Shown: piece after piece, positions 52,075 to 60,809 of the stretch
Numbering within the stretch: the stretch's first letter is position 1
How the letters are laid out: each line of letters begins with the position of its first letter
NCBI RefSeq assembly: GCF_947497045.1
Contig: NZ_CANMEU010000001.1
Coordinates: 372,001-436,000 of the forward strand
Source of the DNA: an uncultured Tateyamaria sp.
Lineage (GTDB): Bacteria > Pseudomonadota > Alphaproteobacteria > Rhodobacterales > Rhodobacteraceae
Reading direction: 5' to 3'
Length of the DNA stretch: 64,000 nt
Position numbers and translations under genes: made by a program
Notes under the pieces: generated by a model
What the model saw: only the letters and a program-made list of their open reading frames with translations
Database searches by the model: none
Told to the model about the DNA's origin: nothing

Positions 52075-53105
52075 CGGGCGACCTCGACGCGTGCGTGGCT
52101 GCGGCTGGCCTGTTCCATGGCGTCGATAACGGCGTGGACGTGCAGCGCCTCCGACGGCGGCGCGATAGGCGCGCGATCGCTGCGCAGCGCATCGGCGAAA
52201 TCCTCGATCAGTGCCTGATGCCAGCCATGTGTGAACGCCATGGGGTCCGCACCGCCCCCTGTGGCCCCAGTGTCGGGCGTTGTCGCGTCCTCGCGTCCGT
52301 CATGCCAATGAATGCGCAGGTGATCGCCCTGCAAAGTGACCTGCGCTTTGGTCGTGGTCAGTGTGATCGTCTCGGCAGTGCCGGGAAAAGCCGTTGTTGC
52401 CGCGCTCAACACACCCGACGCACCAGAGGCGAATGTGAGAAGGGCGGTGGCGATATCCTCCCCCTCCATCCGGTGCAACGGACTGGTTTGCATATGCGCC
52501 TGAAGGTGGGTGACAGGCCCCGCCAACCACAGCCCCAGGTCAAGGGTGTGGATGGCCTGATTGATCATCACGCCACCGCCGTCGCGCGCATATGTGCCCC
52601 GCCCCGGCGCATCATAATAGGTCTGGTCACGCCACCACGGCACGCGCATATCGACGTGGATGATCTCACCGAGGTCGCCGCTGATGATTTGCGATTTCAG
52701 AGTTTGAACCGCTGCCCTTGTCCGCAGTTGGAAACAGACACCCAATGGCACCTCCGCCCGCGCGTAGATCGCCGCGATTTCCTTGGCCGCCCCCAGTGTG
52801 CGTTCGACCGGCTTTTCCATCAACGTGGGAACACCAGAGGTGCTGAGGGCATTGGCATAGTCCGCACGCACATTTGGCGGCGTGATCAGGATCGCAATAT
52901 CGGGTGCGTCCTGCAACGCAGCCTCAGTCGAGCCGTAGGCCGACACGGCGTACCCGAGCGTGTCCTCCGCCTGCGCACAAAACGCCTGCGTACGGTCGAT
53001 ATCCCGCCCCAGAACCCCGGCCAGCGTCAGCCCCGCAGTGTTGTCCCGCAACGCCAATACATGCGTCTGCGCGACCATCCCCATCCCGATCAGCAAAACC
53101 TTCAT
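52071..53105 (-). CDS. Gfo/Idh/MocA-family oxidoreductase (4), first gene of the operon
   Basis: A 344-aa enzyme: MKVLLIGMGMVAQTHVLAL Rossmann start, TLMEKPVERT (EKP), and GVMINQAIHTLDLGLWL at the active site. The frame is open to 53288, but Met at 53105 begins the domain exactly. It heads the minus-strand operon and is divergent from uxaC across an 89-base region with an inverted repeat. Confidence 0.82.
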   Translation of the reverse strand: MKVLLIGMGMVAQTHVLALRDNTAGLTLAGVLGRDIDRTQAFCAQAEDTLGYAVSAYGSTEAALQDAPDIAILITPPNVRADYANALSTSGVPTLMEKPVERTLGAAKEIAAIYARAEVPLGVCFQLRTRAAVQTLKSQIISGDLGEIIHVDMRVPWWRDQTYYDAPGRGTYARDGGGVMINQAIHTLDLGLWLAGPVTHLQAHMQTSPLHRMEGEDIATALLTFASGASGVLSAATTAFPGTAETITLTTTKAQVTLQGDHLRIHWHDGREDATTPDTGATGGGADPMAFTHGWHQALIEDFADALRSDRAPIAPPSEALHVHAVIDAMEQASRSHARVEVAR

Positions 53106-53137
53106 CGACGTCCTCCACAACCCAGATTGGCGGCATT

Positions 53138-53167
53138 TAACACATGCGCCAAGGGGCATTCGTGTTA
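53138..53167. promoter_or_regulatory. inverted repeat in the divergent promoter region
   Basis: TAACAC (53138-53143) and GTGTTA (53162-53167) form the arms of an imperfect 30-bp palindrome between the divergent oxidoreductase operon and uxaC, with inner ATGC/GCAT also matching. It could be the operator for a regulator controlling both directions. Which regulator binds is unknown. Confidence 0.3.
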
Positions 53168-53194
53168 GGCTGCGCAAAAAGGGGAGACTGGCAG

Positions 53195-54550
53195 ATGGTG
53201 CTGCACCTATCAGGGCTTGCGCAACGGATTTATGATGACGTGCGGGATGCGCCCATTGTGTCGCCCCACGGTCATTGCGACCCGGCATGGTTCGCTGATG
53301 ATGCCGCGTTTGAGGACCCCGCCGCGCTGCTGGTCATCCCGGATCACTACGTGTTTCGGATGCTGTATTCCCAAGGAATCTCGATGGCTGATCTGGGCGT
53401 GGGCGTGCCCGCCAGTCAGCGTGATCCGCGCGCGATCTTTCGCCTTTTTGCGGCACACTGGCATCTGTTTCAGGGCACCCCAAGTCGGCTTTGGATTGAG
53501 TATGTGCTGCGTGATACACTTGGCTGCGACATGGATTTGGGGCCCGATACGGCCGATGCGGTCTATGATCATATTTCCGCATGGCTCAACAATCCCGACA
53601 ACCGCCCCCGCGCCTTGTTTGATCGCTTCGGTATTGAGGCGCTGGCGACAACCGATGCCGCCCTCGACGATCTGAGCCACCACCAGACCGTTCGCAACAG
53701 CGCATGGCAGGGCCGTATCCTGCCAACCTTTCGCCCCGATGCGGTGCTTGACCCGACCATGCCGGGCTGGCGCGATGCTGTGGCGGCCTTGGGTAATATG
53801 ACAGGCGCGGATACCGGTAACTTTCAGGAGTTTCTTGAGGCGCTGCGGCAACGTCGCGCGACCTTCAAGGCGATGGGGGCAACGGCAACGGACCATGCCA
53901 TTGAGCAGCCTCAGACGGTGTGGTTGGACGATCCCGCACAGGTCTTTGGGCGGCTGCTGCAAGGGGACACCGCGCAGGCCAAACCGTTCTACGGGCACAT
54001 GCTGATCGAAATGGCGCAGATGTCGGTCGAGGACGGCTTGGTCATGCAACTGCACGCAGGCAGTCGACGCAATACAAATACAGCGGTTATGGGCCACTTT
54101 GGCCGCGACATGGGTGCGGATATTCCGATCGCTGTAGATTGGGTGCGCGGGCTTGAGCCACTTCTCAATCGAGTGGGCAATGACAACCGCCTGACCCTTA
54201 TCCTGTTCACGCTGGACGAAACGACATACGCCCGCGAACTGGCTCCTATGGCAGGTCATTGGCCTTGCCTGCGCATCGGCCCGCCATGGTGGTTCCATGA
54301 CAGCGCGAACGGGATTGCACGGTATTTCGATGCGGTGGTCGAGACAGCGGGTTATTGGAACCTTGCTGGGTTCAATGATGACACCCGTGCCTTTCTATCG
54401 ATCCCGGCACGCCACGATCTGTGGCGGCGCGGAGTGGCAGTGCATTTGGCGGCGCAAGTCGAGCGGGGGTATTTCAGCGCGGGCACCGCTGCCGAGATCG
54501 CGCAGCTGCTGGCGACCGACCTGGCCCGCGACACCTATCGGTTGGGTTGA
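53195..54550 (+). CDS. uxaC: glucuronate/uronate isomerase
   Basis: A 451-aa isomerase for the first step of hexuronate breakdown (D-glucuronate to D-fructuronate). Motifs: SPHGHCDPAWF with metal-binding His, ALFDRFGIEALATTD, MQLHAGSRRNTN, and RIGPPWWFHDS near residue 360. GGGGAGA lies about 8 bases before the ATG at 53195. The 17-residue upstream extension is rejected. It runs with uxuB, 2 bases apart. Confidence 0.92.
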   Translation: MVLHLSGLAQRIYDDVRDAPIVSPHGHCDPAWFADDAAFEDPAALLVIPDHYVFRMLYSQGISMADLGVGVPASQRDPRAIFRLFAAHWHLFQGTPSRLWIEYVLRDTLGCDMDLGPDTADAVYDHISAWLNNPDNRPRALFDRFGIEALATTDAALDDLSHHQTVRNSAWQGRILPTFRPDAVLDPTMPGWRDAVAALGNMTGADTGNFQEFLEALRQRRATFKAMGATATDHAIEQPQTVWLDDPAQVFGRLLQGDTAQAKPFYGHMLIEMAQMSVEDGLVMQLHAGSRRNTNTAVMGHFGRDMGADIPIAVDWVRGLEPLLNRVGNDNRLTLILFTLDETTYARELAPMAGHWPCLRIGPPWWFHDSANGIARYFDAVVETAGYWNLAGFNDDTRAFLSIPARHDLWRRGVAVHLAAQVERGYFSAGTAAEIAQLLATDLARDTYRLG

Positions 54551-54552
54551 GC

Positions 54553-55740
54553 ATGCCGCGTATTCTACATTTCGGTGTCGGCAATTTCTTTCGCGCGCAT
54601 CAGGCCGCGTATACCCAAGGCACACGGGGCTGGCGGATTACCGGGGTCAGCTTTCGCTCCAGCGATGTACGCGATGGGTTGTCGGCTCAAGGGTATGATT
54701 ATGCGCTGCTGATCAAGGATGCGCATGAGACCGCGATCAAGCGCATCACGGTGCTGGACCATATGCTGGTCGCTCCCGAGGCCTCCCAAGCGGTGATAGA
54801 CGCGGTGGCGGATGGGGAGGTCAAGGTCATCACCCTGACCGTTAGCGAAAAAGGTTATCACCTAACCCCAGACGGTCGGTTGGACCTCACCCACTCGGCC
54901 CTGGTTGCGGATCTGGCCGGGGGCTCGTTAACCCCTGTCGGGGCCTTGGTGCGCGGTCTTTCACAGCGCCGCGATGCCGTGACGGTCCTGTCCTGCGATA
55001 ACCTGCCTGACAACGGGCCAAAGCTGGCCCGCGCCGTCCACGACTTTGCCAGTGCTGCGGGGGTTCCAATCCCAATGAACGTCACCTTTCCCGCCAGCAT
55101 GGTGGACCGGATCACCCCGGCGACAACCGACGCTACCCGGATCGAGGCTGATGATCCCATGACGGTACCAACCGAAGCCTTCAGCGAATGGGTGATTGAG
55201 GATCACTTTGCCGCTGCACGCCCCGACTGGCCGGGGGTACAATGGGTCAAGGACGTAGCCCCCCATGAGATGCGCAAGTTGCGGATGCTGAACGGCGCAC
55301 ACTCCTACCTCGCCTATGCGGGCATTTTGCGCGGCCATACCTATGTTCACGAAGCGGTTGCGGACCCGGACCTGCGCGCCACGACCCGAACCCTCATGGC
55401 CGAAGCGGCGCAGACGTTGCCGACAGAGGTTCAGGCGCAAGCCGCACAATATGCGGGCGACCTGATTGCGCGCTTTGAAAACCCGAACCTGCATCATCGT
55501 CTGCGCCAGATCGCGATGGATGGCAGCCAGAAACTGCCCATCCGCATTCTGGCGACCCTGGCAGAGCGGACATCAGACAGCCCCGCGCTTGAGGCGGCGG
55601 TGGCGGCGTGGATCGGCTTTGTTCAGGCAGAGGTCGCAGCGGGGCGCGCACTTGACGATCCAATGGCCGACCACATTGCACGAGCCTGCCGCACCAGCGA
55701 CCCCACAGGCGCGTTGCGCGCCCTGATCGGCGCACCCTAG
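54553..55740 (+). CDS. uxuB: fructuronate reductase-like mannitol dehydrogenase family enzyme
   Basis: A 395-aa NAD-dependent polyol dehydrogenase that reduces D-fructuronate to D-mannonate. It shows HFGVGNFFRAHQAAYT at the N-terminus, LTVSEKGYH, VLSCDNLPDNG and, at the active site, MRKLRMLNGAHSYLAYAG (Lys, Asn, His). It is shorter than E. coli UxuB, so it belongs to the shorter branch of the family. Its stop codon and the kdgK stop on the other strand share one CTAG. Confidence 0.86.
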   Translation: MPRILHFGVGNFFRAHQAAYTQGTRGWRITGVSFRSSDVRDGLSAQGYDYALLIKDAHETAIKRITVLDHMLVAPEASQAVIDAVADGEVKVITLTVSEKGYHLTPDGRLDLTHSALVADLAGGSLTPVGALVRGLSQRRDAVTVLSCDNLPDNGPKLARAVHDFASAAGVPIPMNVTFPASMVDRITPATTDATRIEADDPMTVPTEAFSEWVIEDHFAAARPDWPGVQWVKDVAPHEMRKLRMLNGAHSYLAYAGILRGHTYVHEAVADPDLRATTRTLMAEAAQTLPTEVQAQAAQYAGDLIARFENPNLHHRLRQIAMDGSQKLPIRILATLAERTSDSPALEAAVAAWIGFVQAEVAAGRALDDPMADHIARACRTSDPTGALRALIGAP

Positions 55741-56615
55741 GCCGGGATGATTGCGCCCTTGCAGCCGATCACCTTGATCGCCAGATCGTGCCCTTTGCGC
55801 AAGGCAGGTGCCTGGGTAGACCCGCTCAGCAAGGCACCCAGATAGCCGCCGTTGAAACTGTCACCAGCGGCGGTGGTGTCCACGACAGTCTCGGCCTGGG
55901 GAAAGCTGTAGCTTTGTCCGGTCTTGAGGCAGAGCGGCCCGGATGGCCCCCGTTTCAAGGCACCCGTACGTCCCATATTCAGAAAGCGGCGCGCGATCTG
56001 TTCGGGTGTTTCCCCCGTCAGCAGCTGTTCATCATCGATCGAGGGCAGCGCGATATCGGTCAGCGCCCACATCGCATCATTGGCCAGTCGGGCCGAGTCC
56101 TGATCAAGCCATAACTTGGGTCGGTAGTTGCTGTCATAACAGACCCGCCCGCCCGAATTGCGAAAGGCCTGAAGCCAGCGCATCAAACCGGTGCGCGTGG
56201 CAGCAGGCAGGATCGCAAGGGTGATCCCCGACAGGTAAATCACGTCATAACGCGCCAGCGCATTAAAGTCGGGACCGGTGTCCGTCATAAAGGTTAGCCG
56301 CGCCGCCGCACTGTCACGCCAATACGTAAACGACCGCTCGCCCGCATCATCCGTGGTGATGGCGTACAGCCCCGGCGTGCCTTCTGGGTCGCGCGTGATG
56401 TATTTGGTGCCGACCTCTTGGGCGGCAATAAAATCCGCAATCCGGTCCGAAAATGCGTCTGTACCAAGACGGGTGATGTAATCGACCCGCACATCCGGTG
56501 CGGTTCGTTTGAGGTAGATCGCGGTGTTGAGCGTATCACCCGCCACACCAACCCCTGCGGTTTCTCCGGCAAGGCTCAATTCGATCATCGCCTCGCCAAT
56601 CGCTGCGACCCTCAT
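55737..56615 (-). CDS. kdgK: 2-keto-3-deoxygluconate kinase (PfkB family)
   Basis: A 292-aa sugar kinase that phosphorylates KDG to KDPG, the last step here before aldolase cleavage. GEAMIELSLAG and GVGVAGDTLNTAIYL at the N-terminus and VVDTTAAGDSFNGGYLG (with the catalytic Asp) at the C-terminus are PfkB signatures; the VDYITRLGTDAFS segment fits KdgK. Start at 56615 overlaps the EamA stop by 4 bases; the longer frame is rejected. Last gene of the long minus-strand operon. Confidence 0.9.
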   Translation of the reverse strand: MRVAAIGEAMIELSLAGETAGVGVAGDTLNTAIYLKRTAPDVRVDYITRLGTDAFSDRIADFIAAQEVGTKYITRDPEGTPGLYAITTDDAGERSFTYWRDSAAARLTFMTDTGPDFNALARYDVIYLSGITLAILPAATRTGLMRWLQAFRNSGGRVCYDSNYRPKLWLDQDSARLANDAMWALTDIALPSIDDEQLLTGETPEQIARRFLNMGRTGALKRGPSGPLCLKTGQSYSFPQAETVVDTTAAGDSFNGGYLGALLSGSTQAPALRKGHDLAIKVIGCKGAIIPA

Positions 56616-57505
56616 ATGGTGCCCCTTTTTGCTGTGCGCCGCCAGATGATCAACCCCGAGATCACAATGATCCCTGCGCCCAATATCGTCCACCTGTCCG
56701 GAACATCATTGAACACGATGTAGCTGGTCAGCGCCAGATAAAGAAGGAAGCTGTAGGTATAAGGCATCAGCGTATTGGCCGGGGCATAGGCATGCGCGCG
56801 CGAGAAAATCTCGTGCCCTGCCCAGCCCCACAGGCCGAGCCCGATCATCAGCGCCCATTGCAGCGGTGTGGCAGGTGGCACCCAGACCCACCACGCAAAA
56901 GGGGCCAGCAGGATTGCCCCCGTCGCGCCCATGTAGAACTGCATCGTCTCGGCGGCGACCACACCCGAAATCTTGCGCGTGATAATCGAATAAAACGCCA
57001 ATGCAAACGCGTTATAGACCGACAGCAGCGCCACCCAGCTGAACGCCGCATCAAAGGGGCGGATCACCACCAGCACACCCACGAACCCCAGCAAAATCGC
57101 AAACCAACGCCATGGCCCCACCCGTTCACCAAGCAGCGGCCAGGACAGCGCACACACGATAATGGGCGTCGAAAACATGATCGACCCGGTAATGGTAAGG
57201 CTCAGGTAATTGAGCGCGATGAAGTTGAACAGGGTGGCCGAGGCCAGCAGCACCGCGCGCAGCAAAACAAGACCCAGGTGCGCCGTCTGGAAGCTCGACA
57301 GGTTCGCCCCCTGTCGCAGCACCATCAGCGTCGAGATAACGAAATGCGGCGCATAGCGCATGAACGCCAGTTGGAACGCGGGCAGCCCCGCCAGCACCAG
57401 CCATTTGACCGATGTGTCGATGACCGCAAAGAACACATAGGCCCCAAGCGTCATCACGATCCCAAGCGCGGCGCGATCCTGTTGAGCTTGCGCCGCGATG
57501 GCCAT
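56612..57505 (-). CDS. EamA/DMT-family transporter
   Basis: A 297-aa inner-membrane protein with about ten hydrophobic helices and the two EamA repeats (residues 15-145 and 160-285). Family marks include AFQLAFMRYAPHFVIS in the first repeat. Substrate unknown; by position it could export a pathway intermediate. It follows the reductase gene after 3 bases and overlaps kdgK by 4 bases. Confidence 0.82.
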   Translation of the reverse strand: MAIAAQAQQDRAALGIVMTLGAYVFFAVIDTSVKWLVLAGLPAFQLAFMRYAPHFVISTLMVLRQGANLSSFQTAHLGLVLLRAVLLASATLFNFIALNYLSLTITGSIMFSTPIIVCALSWPLLGERVGPWRWFAILLGFVGVLVVIRPFDAAFSWVALLSVYNAFALAFYSIITRKISGVVAAETMQFYMGATGAILLAPFAWWVWVPPATPLQWALMIGLGLWGWAGHEIFSRAHAYAPANTLMPYTYSFLLYLALTSYIVFNDVPDRWTILGAGIIVISGLIIWRRTAKRGTI

Positions 57506-57508
57506 GAT

Positions 57509-58396
57509 CTACCCTTTGAAACGGTCCGCGTAGTAGTCGACCATTTGCGACACCATATCGTCGGCCCGGCCACTGTCGCGCGCGTCCCGCAAGGCCCCGA
57601 GGGCACATTTCGACATCATCGACTCCACGCCTGCATCCGATGCCATCTGCGCATAGTACCCCACGTCCTTGGCCGCGTTCTTGATCGCAAAGGCCAGCTG
57701 GTTGGGGTCCCCGTCCACGCCGTATCCCTTGACGAAATCCATCATGCCGGACTTGAGCGGCCCTGCCGCCATCACGTCGTACAGATCCTTGCGCGGCACT
57801 CCGGCCACGTCCGCCATTGCGAAGGCTTCGGCCATGGCATTGGCAACGGTCATGCCGAAGAAGTTGTTGATCAGCTTGATCGTGTGCCCTGATCCAAGTG
57901 CACCAAGGTGAAAGACATTCTCGCCCAGATCATCCAGCACCGGGCGCACCCTGGCGAACGCATCCGCATCGCCCGCGCACATGATGTTGAGCAACCCATC
58001 AACCGCATGGGACGGCGTACGACCAAGTGGGGCGTCGAGGAAATGTCCACCCACACGTGCGACCTCATCACCCAGGGTCCGGGTTGATCCCGGCAGCGAC
58101 GTGCCGAAATCAATTACCACGGCACCCGGTTTCAGCCCTGCGATCACGCCATCATCGCCCCGCATCCGCGCCTCGACATTATCGGAGGTGTCCATGCACA
58201 ACATGACAATATCGCTCGTGGCAGCAACGTCCTTGGCGGTGGTTACCTCGGTTGCGCCGCGTTCCACCGCGCGGTCCACATAGGTGCGGGTGCGGTTCGC
58301 GATCACCGTCAGCGCATATCCCTGATCCTGAAGCCGTCCGACCATTGCGCCGCCCATCAGTCCAAGGCCAATGAAACCGATTGTTGGTTTGCTCAT
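57509..58396 (-). CDS. 3-hydroxyisobutyrate/tartronate-semialdehyde reductase-like enzyme
   Basis: A 295-aa beta-hydroxyacid dehydrogenase. GFIGLGLMGGAMVGRL is the NAD(P) site, DAPLGRTPSHAVDGLLNIM the substrate loop, and GSGHTIKLINNFFG carries the catalytic lysine. In sugar-acid clusters such enzymes reduce tartronate semialdehyde; 3-hydroxyisobutyrate dehydrogenase is the alternative. It overlaps the PhyH gene by 4 bases. Confidence 0.85.
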   Translation of the reverse strand: MSKPTIGFIGLGLMGGAMVGRLQDQGYALTVIANRTRTYVDRAVERGATEVTTAKDVAATSDIVMLCMDTSDNVEARMRGDDGVIAGLKPGAVVIDFGTSLPGSTRTLGDEVARVGGHFLDAPLGRTPSHAVDGLLNIMCAGDADAFARVRPVLDDLGENVFHLGALGSGHTIKLINNFFGMTVANAMAEAFAMADVAGVPRKDLYDVMAAGPLKSGMMDFVKGYGVDGDPNQLAFAIKNAAKDVGYYAQMASDAGVESMMSKCALGALRDARDSGRADDMVSQMVDYYADRFKG

Positions 58397-59298
58397 GTCG
58401 TTTCCTCCTGTGCGGGAATGGTGTCAAAGGCGCGTGTTTTCAGCCCCTTCTGAATTTCATAAATCGAGATCGGCACATCCGGTTGGGGTTGCGGGATACG
58501 GATCGGGATGTCTTTCAGTCGCGGGGTCAGCGTCGGCTCGCCACACAGCATCCGGGTGTTGTAATCAGCAATGCCGTCCCATTTTGTCATGCTTCCCATG
58601 ATCGGAAAGGCATCCGCCGCCATCATTTCGTAAAACAGGATGCGCCGCGAGCGGTCGGACGTATTGAGCGCCGATCCATGCACGATCCGCCCGTGATGAA
58701 TGCTGATCGACCCGGCAGGCCCGGTCAGTTGCACCGCATCCTCGGGGTTCAGCCCATTTTCTTCGGGCAGCATCGCACCGGCAAACACCCCATCGACGTG
58801 ATGGTCATAGACAGGCCCCTTGTGCGATCCTGGATAGACCATGAGCGGCCCGTTTTCCGGTGCCATGTCGTCAATGCAAATGCCGATCGCCAGAATGTCG
58901 TCATTGGTGTGAGGGTAGAACGCATAGTCCTGATGCCATTCCACCGCCGCCCCATAGCCCGCCGATTTCATGTTCAGCTTGGTCGTATGTAACCGCAAAT
59001 CTGGTCCGATCAGATCACGTGCAGGGGCAAGCACATGGTCGGAATACATCAACTCGCGCATCACATCCGAAATGGTGTGGGGCAGCTTGATCCGGCGCAG
59101 GCGGGGGTTTTCCGGCGTGTGGCTGTCCTCGAGATCAAGGCGGTCACTGCTGGCGGTCATGGTCGCGGCTTCGGCCTCGAACCGGGTGATTTCATGGCGA
59201 ATCTTGGTGAGCCATTCGGGCGGAATCCGGCTTTCCAGCAACAGATAGCCGTGGGTGTCAAAGTGGTCTTTCTGCGCAAGGCTCAGACACTCCATCAC
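58393..59298 (-). CDS. phytanoyl-CoA dioxygenase (PhyH) family protein
   Basis: A 301-aa Fe(II)/2-oxoglutarate oxygenase. VEWHQDYAFYPHT gives the HxD motif, and GSISIHHGRIVHGSALN followed by SDRSRR gives the distal His and the oxoglutarate-binding Arg, so the facial triad is complete. GPLMVYPGSHKGPVYDH is typical of the family. Its substrate in a hexuronate operon is not obvious. Overlaps both neighbours by 4 bases, so it is part of the operon. Confidence 0.85.
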   Translation of the reverse strand: MMECLSLAQKDHFDTHGYLLLESRIPPEWLTKIRHEITRFEAEAATMTASSDRLDLEDSHTPENPRLRRIKLPHTISDVMRELMYSDHVLAPARDLIGPDLRLHTTKLNMKSAGYGAAVEWHQDYAFYPHTNDDILAIGICIDDMAPENGPLMVYPGSHKGPVYDHHVDGVFAGAMLPEENGLNPEDAVQLTGPAGSISIHHGRIVHGSALNTSDRSRRILFYEMMAADAFPIMGSMTKWDGIADYNTRMLCGEPTLTPRLKDIPIRIPQPQPDVPISIYEIQKGLKTRAFDTIPAQEETT

Positions 59299-60794
59299 AT
59301 CACCGCTCCAATCTGCCAGGGCACGAACTCGTAGTCACCCAAACCCTGCGCCTCGGATTTGGTCTGCTCGCCCGATGCGACCCGCAGGAACATCTCGTAA
59401 ATCTCGCGGCCCTGGTCCTCAAGCGACACGCCATCGCTCAGCATCGCGCCTGCGTTTACGTCCATATCTTCGGTCATGCGGGTGTACATCTCGGTGTTCG
59501 TGGCCACCTTGATCGTCGGCGCAGGTTTGGACCCAAAGGCCGACCCCCGCCCAGTGGTGAAACACACAAGATTGCAGCCGCCCGCGATCTGGCCCGTTAC
59601 ACTGGCCGGGTCGTATCCGGGGCTGTCCATGAACGTGAAACCGCGCGCCCGCAGCGTTTCGGCATATTTGTAAACGCCGGTGAGCGGGGTGGTTCCCCCT
59701 TTGGCCGCCGCCCCAAGCGACTTTTCAAGGATCGTGGTAAGGCCCCCAGCCTTGTTTCCCGGTGAGGGATTGTTGTCCATCGAGCCGTTGTTGCGCTTGG
59801 TGTAATCCTCCCACCAGTGGATTAGTCCAAGCAGCCGCTCGCCCGTTTCCCGATCCGCCGCGCGGGCCGTCAGCAAGTGTTCCGCACCATAGATTTCGGG
59901 CGTTTCGGCCAGCACGCCCGTGCCCCCCTGCGCCACAAGCAAGTCCGTCGCGTAGCCCAATGCCGGGTTGGCGGTGATGCCGGACCATGCGTCCGACCCA
60001 CCGCATTGCAATGCCACTTTCAACTCCGATGCGGGGCACACCGTCCGCACCGCCTGATTGGCGAGCGGCAGCATTGCGGCAACCTTTTCGATCCCCTTTT
60101 CGACGGTCTTGCGCAATCCAGCAACCGACTGAATGTTCATCGTGTGAAACAGCGGGCCCTGTTTCAACCCCCACGCCTCAAGCAGCCAGTCGATCTGGTT
60201 TATCTCGCAGCCAAGGCCGACCATCAACACACCTGCGTGGTTAGGATGGCGGGCATAGCCCCACATGACGCGCTGCAACGCCTCAAACCCGTCACCTGAA
60301 TCCGCCATGCCACAGCCTGTACCATGCACAAAGGCGACGACCCCATCCACGTCGGGATAATCGGCCATGATGTCGGGGGTAAAATGCGCCGCAATCATCC
60401 GTGCTGCGGTGGCTGAACAATTCACAGACGTAACGATGGCGATATAGTTGCGCGTGCCAACCGTCCCATTGTCGCGGCGATAGCCCATGAACGTGTCGCC
60501 TGTCGCCTCGGCCACGTGGCGCAAGTTGGTGCCGAATTCGTATTCCACGTCCGTTGCGCGAAAGTCGATATTATGGGTGTGCACATGGTCGCCTGCCGCA
60601 ATGTCCTGCGCGGCATAGCCAATCACCTGCGCGTATTTGCGCACCGGAGCGCCCTTGGCGATGTCCACCACCGCAATCTTGTGACCGGACGGGATGAGAG
60701 CGCGGGTTTCGCATCCTTCAACCCCCACCCCGACTTTCAAGGCGCGCGTGGCCGTGACGACCGTGTCGGCAGGATCAAGGCGAATGAAGTCCAT
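59295..60794 (-). CDS. uxaA: UxaA-family altronate/galactarate-type dehydratase
   Basis: A 499-aa dehydratase made of an N-terminal SAF domain (residues 10-90, with DHVHTHNIDF at its end) and the UxaA/GarD catalytic domain: FMGYRRDNGTVGTRNYIAI, CGMADSGDGFE, LGCEINQ, and the C-terminal SPGYDPASVTGQIAGGCNLV. It removes water from altronate or a related hexonate/hexarate to give a keto-deoxy acid; the exact substrate is open. It follows the TRAP genes and overlaps the PhyH gene. Confidence 0.86.
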   Translation of the reverse strand: MDFIRLDPADTVVTATRALKVGVGVEGCETRALIPSGHKIAVVDIAKGAPVRKYAQVIGYAAQDIAAGDHVHTHNIDFRATDVEYEFGTNLRHVAEATGDTFMGYRRDNGTVGTRNYIAIVTSVNCSATAARMIAAHFTPDIMADYPDVDGVVAFVHGTGCGMADSGDGFEALQRVMWGYARHPNHAGVLMVGLGCEINQIDWLLEAWGLKQGPLFHTMNIQSVAGLRKTVEKGIEKVAAMLPLANQAVRTVCPASELKVALQCGGSDAWSGITANPALGYATDLLVAQGGTGVLAETPEIYGAEHLLTARAADRETGERLLGLIHWWEDYTKRNNGSMDNNPSPGNKAGGLTTILEKSLGAAAKGGTTPLTGVYKYAETLRARGFTFMDSPGYDPASVTGQIAGGCNLVCFTTGRGSAFGSKPAPTIKVATNTEMYTRMTEDMDVNAGAMLSDGVSLEDQGREIYEMFLRVASGEQTKSEAQGLGDYEFVPWQIGAVM

Positions 60795-60809
60795 CGCGCT
60801 GCCCCACCC

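Noticed and set aside
51894-53168. 424-aa plus-strand frame opposite the oxidoreductase operon
   Set aside because: Cys/Arg-rich shadow of two Gfo/Idh/MocA genes; no ribosome-binding site or domain.
56792-57892. 366-aa plus-strand frame, Arg/His-rich
   Set aside because: Antisense shadow of the EamA transporter and the reductase; composition (His, Arg, Gln runs) is that of reversed hydrophobic codons.
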